Counted from the first letter of the stretch, positions 1 through 5,593 are shown. The stretch is 18,077 bases of DNA from Bacteroidota bacterium (GCA_003519545.1 DOWN01000066.1:17419-35495); one strand, 5' to 3'. Made by a program: numbers and translations. Notes: generated by a model not told the origin, from the letters alone.

Positions 1-2
1 GT

Positions 3-1184
3 GAACTGTCGGCACTTGCTTCTGCATCGTTACTGATTCCTGCTTTTATAAAACCTGTGCAGGCAAATACCTTCAAGAGAAAAATCTCGGATGTTTCAAA
101 AAAACTAATCATTATTCAACTCTCAGGTGGTAATGACGGACTGAATACAATTATACCTTATAAAAATGATATTTATTATAAAAACAGAAGTTCAATTTCA
201 ATTTCTGAAAATAATGTTCTGAAAATAAATGATGAACTTGGGTTTAATCCTGTTATGGAAAAATTGAAATCAATTTATGATAATGGTCATCTTTCAGTTA
301 TTAACAGTGTCGGATATCCAAATCCAAACAGATCACATTTCAGATCAATGGATATATGGCATACCGCTTCCGATTCAAATGAAAATTTAAATACAGGTTG
401 GATAGGAAGATATTTAGATTCGGAATGTATGAATTGTAAAAATCCTTATAATGCAATTGAAGTAAATGAAAATTTAAGTCTTGCATTAAAAGGAACTTCA
501 AAAAGCGGAATCGCTGTTGAAGATCCCGAACGATTTTTTATAAGTACTGCAGAGAATTTTTTTATGGATGTTCTCAAAACAAATGAAAAACATTCTCACG
601 ATGAAAATGTAGCATACCTTTATAAAACAATGGCTGATGCTACCAGTTCGGCAGAATATGTTTATAAAACATCAAGAATTTTTAAATCTAAATCTGAATA
701 TCCGAATACAAATTTTGGAAAAGATTTAAAAACGATTGCCGAATTAATCATTTCTGAAATTCAAACTTCTGTTTTTTATGTTAGTCTCGGTGGATTTGAT
801 ACTCACGTAAATCAAACCGGAAGGCAGGAAAGATTATTGAAAGAATTATCAGAAAGTTTATATGCTTTGAATAATGATTTAAAAATTAATAACAAACAGG
901 ATGAAGTTTTGGTGATGGTATTTTCTGAATTCGGCAGAAGAGTTAAACAAAATGGAAGTAATGGTACGGATCACGGAACAGCCAATAATATATTTTTAAT
1001 TAACGGGAATTTAAAAAATCCCGGATTTTACAACGAAGCACCCGACTTATTAAATTTAGAAAATGGTGATTTAAAATATCAAATTGATTTCAGAGATATT
1101 TATTCTAACATTTTGAATGACTGGTTAGGTGTTAACAGTGAATCAATTTTAGGTAAAAAATTCGGTGGTTTGAATATTATTTAA
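3..1184 (+). CDS. DUF1501 family secreted protein (5' end missing)
   Basis: The open frame runs in from the left window edge, so the true start lies upstream. A GTG at 57 is only an internal Val codon. The first visible residues (ELSALASASLLIPAFIKPVQA) form a small hydrophobic stretch ending in an Ala-x-Ala-like site, consistent with the tail of a signal peptide; DUF1501 proteins commonly carry Tat signals, but the twin arginines would be outside the window. Family signatures are IIQLSGGNDGLNT at the start of the mature domain, a central GGFDTH, then FSEFGRR and GTDHGTANN, and DFRDIYSNILNDWLG near the end. DUF1501 belongs to the alkaline phosphatase/sulfatase-like fold class; no substrate is established. 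These genes often follow a DUF1800 gene, which would be off the left edge. An intrinsic terminator follows. Assignment to the family is firm; function is unknown. Confidence 0.9.
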   Translation, partial: ELSALASASLLIPAFIKPVQANTFKRKISDVSKKLIIIQLSGGNDGLNTIIPYKNDIYYKNRSSISISENNVLKINDELGFNPVMEKLKSIYDNGHLSVINSVGYPNPNRSHFRSMDIWHTASDSNENLNTGWIGRYLDSECMNCKNPYNAIEVNENLSLALKGTSKSGIAVEDPERFFISTAENFFMDVLKTNEKHSHDENVAYLYKTMADATSSAEYVYKTSRIFKSKSEYPNTNFGKDLKTIAELIISEIQTSVFYVSLGGFDTHVNQTGRQERLLKELSESLYALNNDLKINNKQDEVLVMVFSEFGRRVKQNGSNGTDHGTANNIFLINGNLKNPGFYNEAPDLLNLENGDLKYQIDFRDIYSNILNDWLGVNSESILGKKFGGLNII

Positions 1185-1218
1185 TTTTCCTCATAATTCA
1201 TTTCTCATATCTCCATAT

Positions 1219-1250
1219 GCCCGTTCAAAATAACGGGCTTTCTTTTTTTT
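1219..1250 (+). terminator. Rho-independent terminator after the DUF1501 gene
   Basis: A perfect 7-bp stem GCCCGTT/AACGGGC (1219-1225 with 1232-1238), a 6-nt loop CAAAAT, and a T-rich tail from 1239 to 1250. It sits 35 nt after the DUF1501 stop and separates that gene from the next unit. Confidence 0.9.
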
Positions 1251-1308
1251 AATTGTAAATTGTTTTTACACTTCTTAATTTTTAATTTGCTGAAACTAAA
1301 ATTTTAAT

Positions 1309-2085
1309 TTGCTTATTGCTTTTATAACGGGTGCTATTTTTGGATATTTATTATCTATGCCTCCTATGGGACCGACAAACTTTGCTATTATGGTGAAAGG
1401 TTTCAAGCATGAGATGAAAGAAGGAGTTGCTATAGGTGCAGGTGCGGGCTTTATGGATATGATTTATATTTTAATCGCATACGGCGGAATCAGTCTTTTA
1501 TTTTCTCTTTTGCCGGATACGGTATTTAATTTTTATAATACTAACGAAGGTCTGTTTAAAGTGATACTAACTTATATAGGATGCGTTGTTGTTATTGTTT
1601 ACGGTTATAAAATTATGAAGATGAAATTGGAAAATCCAAACTTCACTGAAAAGCAGGAAAAGAAAGCCGAGAACGTTTTACAAAGATCTGAAAATGTCGC
1701 TCACAAAACTGAAGAAAATCTGGAGAAAGTTTTTCATCATAAAGTTATTAAAAATGAAAAGTCAGGTTTGTTCACAAATTTTATGACAGGTGTTTTATTA
1801 TGTTTATCTTCTGTAACTCTGCCCGCTTCATGGATTGCTTTTGTTTCTTATTTTAAAGGTCTCGGAGTTATTGACTCACATTTTATGACAGGATTTTTGT
1901 TTGGGCTCGGAGTGTTAGTGGGAGCAGTTTTGTGGTTCTATACACTTGTAAAATTAATTTCTAAAAATTCACACAGAATCAAACCTGCAACTCTCTCAAA
2001 AATAAACATCTCTGTCGGAGTAATTTTAATCGGTCTCGGAGTAGTCTTGCTATACAAAGCAATAGAATTCACTATAGAATTATAA
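1309..2085 (+). CDS. LysE/RhtB-type membrane transporter
   Basis: The protein has 258 residues and six predicted membrane segments at about 1-20, 38-65, 80-103, 155-182, 190-217 and 230-252. The N-terminus (FGYLLSMPPMGPTNFAIM) matches the GxxLxxPPGPxN signature of the LysE superfamily, whose members export amino acids or other small solutes; the substrate cannot be read from sequence. Between segments 3 and 4 lies a charged, coiled-coil-like loop of about 50 residues (about 104-153) rich in Lys and Glu, longer than usual for compact LysE proteins. The start is TTG at 1309: the in-frame stop TAA at 1297-1299 leaves no room for an earlier start, and the next ATG (about 1357) would remove the first helix. 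No Shine-Dalgarno sequence is visible. The next gene follows after 21 nt in the same frame, so the two are probably cotranscribed. Confidence 0.8.
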   Translation: MLIAFITGAIFGYLLSMPPMGPTNFAIMVKGFKHEMKEGVAIGAGAGFMDMIYILIAYGGISLLFSLLPDTVFNFYNTNEGLFKVILTYIGCVVVIVYGYKIMKMKLENPNFTEKQEKKAENVLQRSENVAHKTEENLEKVFHHKVIKNEKSGLFTNFMTGVLLCLSSVTLPASWIAFVSYFKGLGVIDSHFMTGFLFGLGVLVGAVLWFYTLVKLISKNSHRIKPATLSKINISVGVILIGLGVVLLYKAIEFTIEL

Positions 2086-2106
2086 AAGAATTATAAATTT
2101 TTATTC

Positions 2107-3606
2107 TTGTCAAACTTAAACGAAAATATTTCCAAATCAACTTGTCAGTTTTGCCAATCTAATTTTAAACAGGATGTTGAAATCATAATTTGCCCTCAAT
2201 GTTCTTCTCTTTATCATAAAGAATGTTGGATTGAAAATTCAGGTTGCGGAGTTTACGGGTGTAATTATAAAATTAAAGTTGATAATGCCGAAACACTTTC
2301 AATAGAAGAAATAAAAATCAACATAGAATATTTAATCAACGAAAATAAATATCATGAGGCAATTTCTGAATGTAAAAAAATTTTAAAAATTGACAGAAAA
2401 AATTCAGAAATAAAAAAACTTTATAATACAGCCGTTCATCTTGTTAATTCAAAAACAAAACTGATTGAAAACGGTGATATATCTTTTGAGAATAAAGATT
2501 ATAAAGCCGCTGAAATTTATTACACCAATTCTTTTAAATATCTTGACGACGAAGAAAAGGAATTTTATAAATCAAGAATCAGCATAATAAAAGATAAAAT
2601 CCCGTTTGAAAGAAAAAAGAAAATTATTAACACCGTTTTAATTTCGGTAATCTTGTTGGTTATCGCCGGAGCATTAGGTTACGGTTATTACTTCTATTAT
2701 TTTATGGAAGAAGATAGAGCATTCGCCGAGTTAGAAAAAAATGATTCGGTTAATGATATTCAAAAAATGGAAATACAGATTTCTAAATATGAAAATTTTT
2801 TGAAGAGATATAAAAAACCTGAATTACTTGAAAAAGCAAATGATAAAATAAATTATTTCTCGGGATTAATTGCAAATGAAATTTATAAATCAGATTGGAA
2901 GAATGCAAACAAGTATCTCGGGAAAATTGACTTCGTTAAAAATCCGGTAACATACAAAGAGTTATATTCGAGAATTCTTGATGAAGCAAAATCGGAATAT
3001 AAAGACAGACTGAACAATGCTAAAAAACTTGATCTTCAAAAAAAATATGAGGATTCAAAAAATCAAATTGAAGATGCAATAGAAATTATAAATTTATTTC
3101 CTGAATCAGATATAAATGCGGATAAACAAAAACTTAATTCTAATTTAACTTTGTTAAATAAAAAAATTTCTTCGGAGTTAAAATATTCTGCAATAAATGA
3201 AGAGATAAATGAAAAATCTGAAGAATTAAAAAAGTTTGGTACTGTAAATAATAATTTAAAAGTTTTAAATATAAAAGCAAAAATTTTAGAGTATTCTCAA
3301 CCTTCAACCGTTATTGCGAAAGTTATTGATTCAGGAAATCTCGTTGCATTAAGAAATCCTGATGTAGATTTGAAGATTGGAGAAATTATAGATTTTGAAT
3401 GTATAAGAAACGGTTTTATTGAAGTTAATTCAACCAAACAGGGACTATTGAATTTACCATTGTATATCCCTGCATATTTTCATGAGACAACTTATAATTT
3501 ATCAGGTTTATCTCCTGAAAGTGAGTCTTTGGAGATTAGATTAGATTATCTGAATGATCAGAAAATGAAACTTGATAGTATTTTGAGAATGCCTTTAAAA
3601 TTTTGA
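2107..3606 (+). CDS. Membrane protein with prokaryotic RING-like zinc finger and TPR-like repeats
   Basis: The protein has 499 residues. The N-terminus carries Cys13-x2-Cys16, Cys29-x2-Cys32, His37-x2-Cys40, Cys47 and Cys52, with the phrases CPQCSSLYHKECW and GCGVYGC. This resembles the Prok-RING_1-type treble-clef zinc domain. Residues about 68-165 are helical and TPR-like (NKYHEAISECKKILKID and DYKAAEIYYTNSFKYL). One membrane span lies at about 173-197, preceded by RKKK and followed by EED, which suggests the zinc/TPR part is cytoplasmic and the remaining 300 residues, lysine-rich and helical, are outside. The last 110 residues look more compact and partly beta. The start is TTG at 2107, the only usable start after the upstream gene's stop in the same frame. 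No enzyme motif is visible. The RING-like domain could bind protein partners; a ubiquitin-ligase role is not implied. Function is unknown. Confidence 0.72.
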   Translation: MSNLNENISKSTCQFCQSNFKQDVEIIICPQCSSLYHKECWIENSGCGVYGCNYKIKVDNAETLSIEEIKINIEYLINENKYHEAISECKKILKIDRKNSEIKKLYNTAVHLVNSKTKLIENGDISFENKDYKAAEIYYTNSFKYLDDEEKEFYKSRISIIKDKIPFERKKKIINTVLISVILLVIAGALGYGYYFYYFMEEDRAFAELEKNDSVNDIQKMEIQISKYENFLKRYKKPELLEKANDKINYFSGLIANEIYKSDWKNANKYLGKIDFVKNPVTYKELYSRILDEAKSEYKDRLNNAKKLDLQKKYEDSKNQIEDAIEIINLFPESDINADKQKLNSNLTLLNKKISSELKYSAINEEINEKSEELKKFGTVNNNLKVLNIKAKILEYSQPSTVIAKVIDSGNLVALRNPDVDLKIGEIIDFECIRNGFIEVNSTKQGLLNLPLYIPAYFHETTYNLSGLSPESESLEIRLDYLNDQKMKLDSILRMPLKF

Positions 3607-3710
3607 AAGTTAATTCTGAGAATTTAAAGTTTTTTTACAACAAAATTTGTTACATATCTATAAAATTCAGTATTGATTAAGTGATTTAAATTAAATATTT
3701 TTAGGGTTTT

Positions 3711-3744
3711 AGAATTTAGGGCAGATTTATGCCCGTAAATTTCT
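3711..3744 (+). other. Imperfect hairpin between the RING/TPR gene and tRNA-Tyr
   Basis: GGGCA (3719-3723) pairs with TGCCC (3730-3734) across a 6-nt loop, and the stem extends outwards with one bulged G through an A/T-rich arm (about 3711-3718 with 3736-3744). No T-run follows, so it is at best a weak terminator for the gene ending at 3606; it could also be a processing or operator site. The surrounding 3607-3786 must also hold the tRNA promoter. I see a TATAAT at 3769-3774 but no convincing upstream element at the right distance. Confidence 0.4.
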
Positions 3745-3786
3745 ATTCTCTATTTATAACACCGGATTTATAATATAATAGATTTT

Positions 3787-3869
3787 GGGTAAGTAGCGAA
3801 GCGGTCAAACGCAACAGACTGTAAATCTGTCGACTCAGGTCTTCGGAGGTTCGAATCCTTCCTTACCCA
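3787..3869 (+). tRNA. tRNA-Tyr (anticodon GTA)
   Basis: The acceptor stem GGGTAAG/CTTACCC is complete and the discriminator base is A at 3869. The anticodon stem ACAGA/TCTGT closes the loop CTGTAAA with anticodon GTA at 3821-3823. A long variable arm (class II) is present, as expected for bacterial tRNA-Tyr, and the T-loop is TTCGAAT. The 3' CCA is not encoded, so it must be added after transcription; the same holds for the other tRNAs here. Confidence 0.97.
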
Positions 3870-3975
3870 CAAAAGTTTTGTATGTTCTTTGGATTTTTTG
3901 ATTGAGCGGAATGAGTTATAAGCGAAATATTTTTAATTCATTTTGAAATCAAGTGACAAATATTCAACCAATTTT

Positions 3976-4149
3976 GCTGATGTAACTCAGTTGGTAGAGC
4001 ATCCCGTTTTAGCGGGAAGGTCACTGAAATTTTGCTGATGTAGCTCAGTTGGTAAAGCATCCCGCTTTAGCGGGAAGGTCACTGAAATTTTGCTGATGTA
4101 GCTCAGTTGGTAGAGCATCCCGCTTTAGCGGGAAGGTCACTGAAATTTT
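3976..4149 (+). repeat. Three tandem 58-bp arm-swapped tRNA-Thr 5' fragments
   Basis: Units start at 3976, 4034 and 4092, exactly 58 bp apart, and the genuine tRNA-Thr begins one more period later at 4150. Each unit contains the tRNA-Thr 5' acceptor strand GCTGATG, the D-arm, then, in place of the anticodon arm, the hairpin TCCCGC-TTTA-GCGGGA, the variable region AGGTC, the first bases of the T-arm region and a spacer TGAAATTTT. There is no T-arm and no 3' acceptor strand. Unit 1 differs from unit 3 at two bases and unit 2 at one; all are G-to-A or C-to-T changes. The units cannot fold as complete tRNAs. They sit between tRNA-Tyr and tRNA-Thr and are probably transcribed with them. They may be duplication debris, or 5' tRNA-like small RNAs. 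Confidence 0.9.
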
Positions 4150-4222
4150 GCTGATGTAGCTCAGTTGGTAGAGCACTACCTTGGTAAGGTAGAGGTCACC
4201 GGTTCAATCCCGGTCATCAGCT
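4150..4222 (+). tRNA. tRNA-Thr (anticodon GGT)
   Basis: The acceptor stem GCTGATG/CATCAGC is perfect and the discriminator base is T at 4222. The D-arm is GCTC-AGTTGGTA-GAGC. The anticodon arm is CTACC-TTGGTAA-GGTAG with GGT at 4183-4185, and the T-arm is ACCGG-TTCAATC-CCGGT. All arms pair cleanly, so this is the functional copy. Its 5' portion is shared with the three upstream 58-bp units. Its 3' portion from 4193 is repeated downstream at 4501. Confidence 0.97.
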
Positions 4223-4227
4223 CAAAA
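4193..4227 (+). repeat. 35-bp direct repeat, left copy (tRNA-Thr 3' end)
   Basis: It starts in the variable loop of tRNA-Thr (AGGTCACCGG...) and runs through the T-arm, the 3' acceptor strand and the first bases after the gene (...CATCAGCTCAAAA). It is identical to 4501-4535 and brackets the GIY-YIG relic, in the manner of attL/attR copies of a tRNA 3' end. Recombination between the copies would delete 308 bp and leave one intact tRNA-Thr(GGT). Confidence 0.85.
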
Positions 4228-4236
4228 ATTGATTTT

Positions 4237-4475
4237 ATGTTCTTTGTTTATATACTATATTCTGAATCATTAAAAAAATACTACATCGGTCATTCTGAAG
4301 ACCCGGATAAAAGATTAATTGAACATCTGACTAAATCTAAACACTGGACTTCAGAGCAAAAGATTGGGTAGTAGTATATTCCGAAACTTTTAAAACACGA
4401 TCTGATGCTATGAAGAGGGAAAAAGAAATTAAAAGATTAAAGAACACAAAAAGATTTTTAAAAAGTTTAAATTAA
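4237..4475 (+). pseudogene. Small GIY-YIG nuclease, frameshifted
   Basis: The start is ATG at 4237, just after tRNA-Thr; the in-frame extension back to 4165 is translated tRNA and should be ignored. The N-terminal part MFFVYILYSESLKKYYIG contains the GIY-like VYI and the YIG strands, followed by the Arg/His region DKRLIEHL. The frame ends at a TAG (4369-4371). One frame over, the family sequence resumes at about 4362 (DWVVVYSETFKTRSDAMKRE, then KEIKRLKNTKRFLKSLN) and stops at TAA 4473-4475. Adding one A to the AAAA run at 4358-4361 restores a protein of about 79 residues, the usual size of these UPF0213/YhbQ-like single-domain proteins. Loss of one base, a sequencing error or a -1 ribosomal shift could each explain it; the site is not a strong slippery heptamer. 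Such nucleases may act in DNA cleavage and mobility. Confidence 0.85.
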
Positions 4476-4478
4476 TTC

Positions 4479-4530
4479 AGAGCATCCCGCTTTAGCGGGA
4501 AGGTCACCGGTTCAATCCCGGTCATCAGCT
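4479..4530 (+). pseudogene. Displaced 3' part of an arm-swapped tRNA-Thr
   Basis: From AGAGCA at 4479 the sequence carries the same hairpin TCCCGC-TTTA-GCGGGA as the upstream 58-bp units, then AGGTC, a complete T-arm ACCGG-TTCAATC-CCGGT, the 3' acceptor strand CATCAGC and a T discriminator at 4530. It lacks the 5' acceptor strand and D-arm, which are present in the 58-bp units more than 300 bp upstream. Joined to one of those it would give a full tRNA outline with a 6-nt anticodon loop (CTTTAG), one base shorter than normal. It is probably not functional as a tRNA on its own. Confidence 0.85.
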
Positions 4531-4535
4531 CAAAA
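4501..4535 (+). repeat. 35-bp direct repeat, right copy
   Basis: This is an identical copy of 4193-4227 and covers the T-arm and 3' end of the displaced tRNA-Thr fragment plus CAAAA after it. Sequence identity stops at 4536, where the spacer to tRNA-Gly begins. Confidence 0.85.
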
Positions 4536-4553
4536 TCGTTCTTGTAAAATTTT

Positions 4554-4626
4554 GCGGGAGTAACTCAGTTGGTAGAGTCACAGCCTTCCAAGCTGTTGGT
4601 CGCGGGTTCGAGTCCCGTCTCCCGCT
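4554..4626 (+). tRNA. tRNA-Gly (anticodon TCC)
   Basis: The acceptor stem is GCGGGAG/CTCCCGC with discriminator T at 4626. The anticodon arm ACAGC-CTTCCAA-GCTGT carries TCC at 4587-4589. The T-arm is GCGGG-TTCGAGT-CCCGT and the D-arm ACTC/GAGT. The fold is complete. The spacer before it (AAAATTTT) resembles the spacer between the 58-bp repeat units. Confidence 0.97.
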
Positions 4627-4646
4627 CTGAGTTTGTTACTTTATTT

Positions 4647-4719
4647 ACGGGTGTAGCTCAATTGGTAGAGTAGCGGTCTCCAAAACCGTTGGTTGGGGGT
4701 TCGAGTCCCTCCTCCCGTG
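4647..4719 (+). tRNA. tRNA-Trp (anticodon CCA)
   Basis: The anticodon arm GCGGT-CTCCAAA-ACCGT carries CCA at 4680-4682, and the discriminator is G at 4719 as usual for bacterial tRNA-Trp. The acceptor stem ACGGGTG/CTCCCGT pairs except for a T-T mismatch at its sixth pair (4652 with 4713). The T-stem contains one G-T pair. Its position just ahead of secE is the common bacterial arrangement; the gap to secE is 32 nt, so they are probably cotranscribed. Confidence 0.95.
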
Positions 4720-4751
4720 CTGTTTTCCTGCACTTTAAAGTTTATTGATTA

Positions 4752-4934
4752 ATGAAAGATAAAATAATTAATTATTTCCAGGATGTGTTTAAGGAGATGA
4801 ACAAAGTTTCATGGCCTAAAAAAGAAGAACTTATTGATTCTACTAAAGTTGTTGTTATCACTATGTTGCTTTTTTCTGTTTTTGTTTATTTGGTAGATAA
4901 AGGTATTAGTGAAATTTTAAAAGTGATATTTTAA
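4752..4934 (+). CDS. secE: Preprotein translocase subunit SecE
   Basis: This 60-residue protein is of the short single-span SecE type found in most bacteria (E. coli has three spans). It stabilises SecY in the inner-membrane SecYEG channel, which exports unfolded proteins. The amphipathic helix before the membrane contains the hallmark FKEMNKVSWPKKEEL (about 13-27), followed by one hydrophobic segment at about 33-54 (VVVITMLLFSVFVYLV). Its place between tRNA-Trp and nusG is the classical order. The start ATG lacks a Shine-Dalgarno sequence; nusG begins 3 nt after the stop, implying coupled translation. Confidence 0.96.
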   Translation: MKDKIINYFQDVFKEMNKVSWPKKEELIDSTKVVVITMLLFSVFVYLVDKGISEILKVIF

Positions 4935-4937
4935 ATT

Positions 4938-5582
4938 ATGGTTAAAGAAGAAAATTTGGTTAACTCTGAAACTGATGAAGTGAATACCGAAGAAAATAAT
5001 TCAGAAAAAAAACCTGAAGTTGTTGATAACGGTAATTTCAAGTGGTATGCCGTTAGAATTATTTCGGGTCATGAGAAAAAAGTTAAAGCATATTTAGATT
5101 CCGAGATTAAATATGAAAATATGCAGGATAAGATTAAAAATGTAATCATCCCTGAAGAAAAAGTGTTTGAAGTTAAAGGCGGGAAGAAAAGAGTAAAATT
5201 AAAAAACTTTTTACCCGGTTATATATTAGTTGAAGCTGAACTTGATGATAAAGTTAGAAAATTTATTGCAAAAACTCCTTCCATTATAAATCTTGTAGGA
5301 ACAAAAAATGTTAAAGGGCAATTGATTGATGCTACTCCTTTAAAACAGGAAGAAGTTGACAGAATTAAATCAATTCTTGACAGTGATTCAAAATCTGAAA
5401 AAATTGACATCCAATTAAAAGTAGGCGATCCTGTAAAAGTTACAAGCGGTCCTTTTAATAATTTTAGCGGTAACGTTCTCGAAGTTAATCTTGAGAAAAT
5501 GAAACTAAAAGTTATGGTCAGTATTTTCGGAAGAAAAACACCGATTGAATTGGATTTCACAGAAATTGAAAAAGAAAAATAG
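4938..5582 (+). CDS. nusG: Transcription termination/antitermination factor NusG
   Basis: The protein has 214 residues. An acidic, low-complexity N-terminal extension of about 33 residues precedes the NGN domain, which starts at FKWYAVRIISGHEKKVKAYL and contains VIIPEEKVFEVKGGKKR and FLPGYILVEAEL; NGN binds the clamp helices of beta' (rpoC, downstream). The C-terminal KOW domain is recognised by VGDPVKVTSGPFNNFSGNVLEV (about 156-177) and binds ribosomal protein S10 or Rho in characterised systems. The NGN domain has an ordinary length without the large insertion of some lineages. rplK follows after 11 nt. There is no room for a separate L1-binding leader in that gap, unlike the E. coli rplKA transcript, so any L1 autoregulation would have to act within the nusG end or elsewhere. 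Confidence 0.96.
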   Translation: MVKEENLVNSETDEVNTEENNSEKKPEVVDNGNFKWYAVRIISGHEKKVKAYLDSEIKYENMQDKIKNVIIPEEKVFEVKGGKKRVKLKNFLPGYILVEAELDDKVRKFIAKTPSIINLVGTKNVKGQLIDATPLKQEEVDRIKSILDSDSKSEKIDIQLKVGDPVKVTSGPFNNFSGNVLEVNLEKMKLKVMVSIFGRKTPIELDFTEIEKEK

Positions 5583-5593
5583 TATAAAATAAA

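Larger units (their letters stand above)
4170..4478 (+). mobile_element. Putative 309-bp GIY-YIG cassette that rebuilds tRNA-Thr
   Basis: The segment lies between two copies of AGAGCA (4170-4175 and 4479-4484). Removing 4170-4478 would join the tRNA-Thr 5' portion to the hairpin-bearing 3' portion at 4479 and yield a complete arm-swapped tRNA-Thr. The cassette contributes the normal anticodon arm, T-arm and 3' acceptor strand of tRNA-Thr, a short A/T spacer and a GIY-YIG nuclease gene. This is the layout of elements that integrate in tRNA genes and carry a replacement 3' end, but no integrase is present, only the nuclease relic. The boundaries are inferred from repeats alone. The opposite history, in which the arm-swapped copies arose from the normal gene, is also possible. 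Confidence 0.35.

Noticed and set aside
3769..3774. TATAAT as the -10 box of the tRNA-Tyr promoter
   Set aside because: It lies only 12 nt before the mature tRNA and has no matching upstream element; in this AT-rich gap such a hexamer is expected by chance.
3976..4149. Short regularly spaced repeats as a CRISPR array
   Set aside because: The 58-bp units are contiguous with no variable spacers, and the repeated sequence is tRNA-Thr.
4165..4239. N-terminal extension of the GIY-YIG reading frame (MVEHYLGKVEVTGSIPVISSK)
   Set aside because: These codons are the tRNA-Thr gene read as protein. The plausible start is ATG at 4237.
4479..4530. A second functional tRNA-Thr or a tRNA with a new anticodon
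   Set aside because: The copy has no 5' acceptor strand or D-arm, and its hairpin leaves a 6-nt loop at most, so it cannot fold as a complete tRNA by itself.
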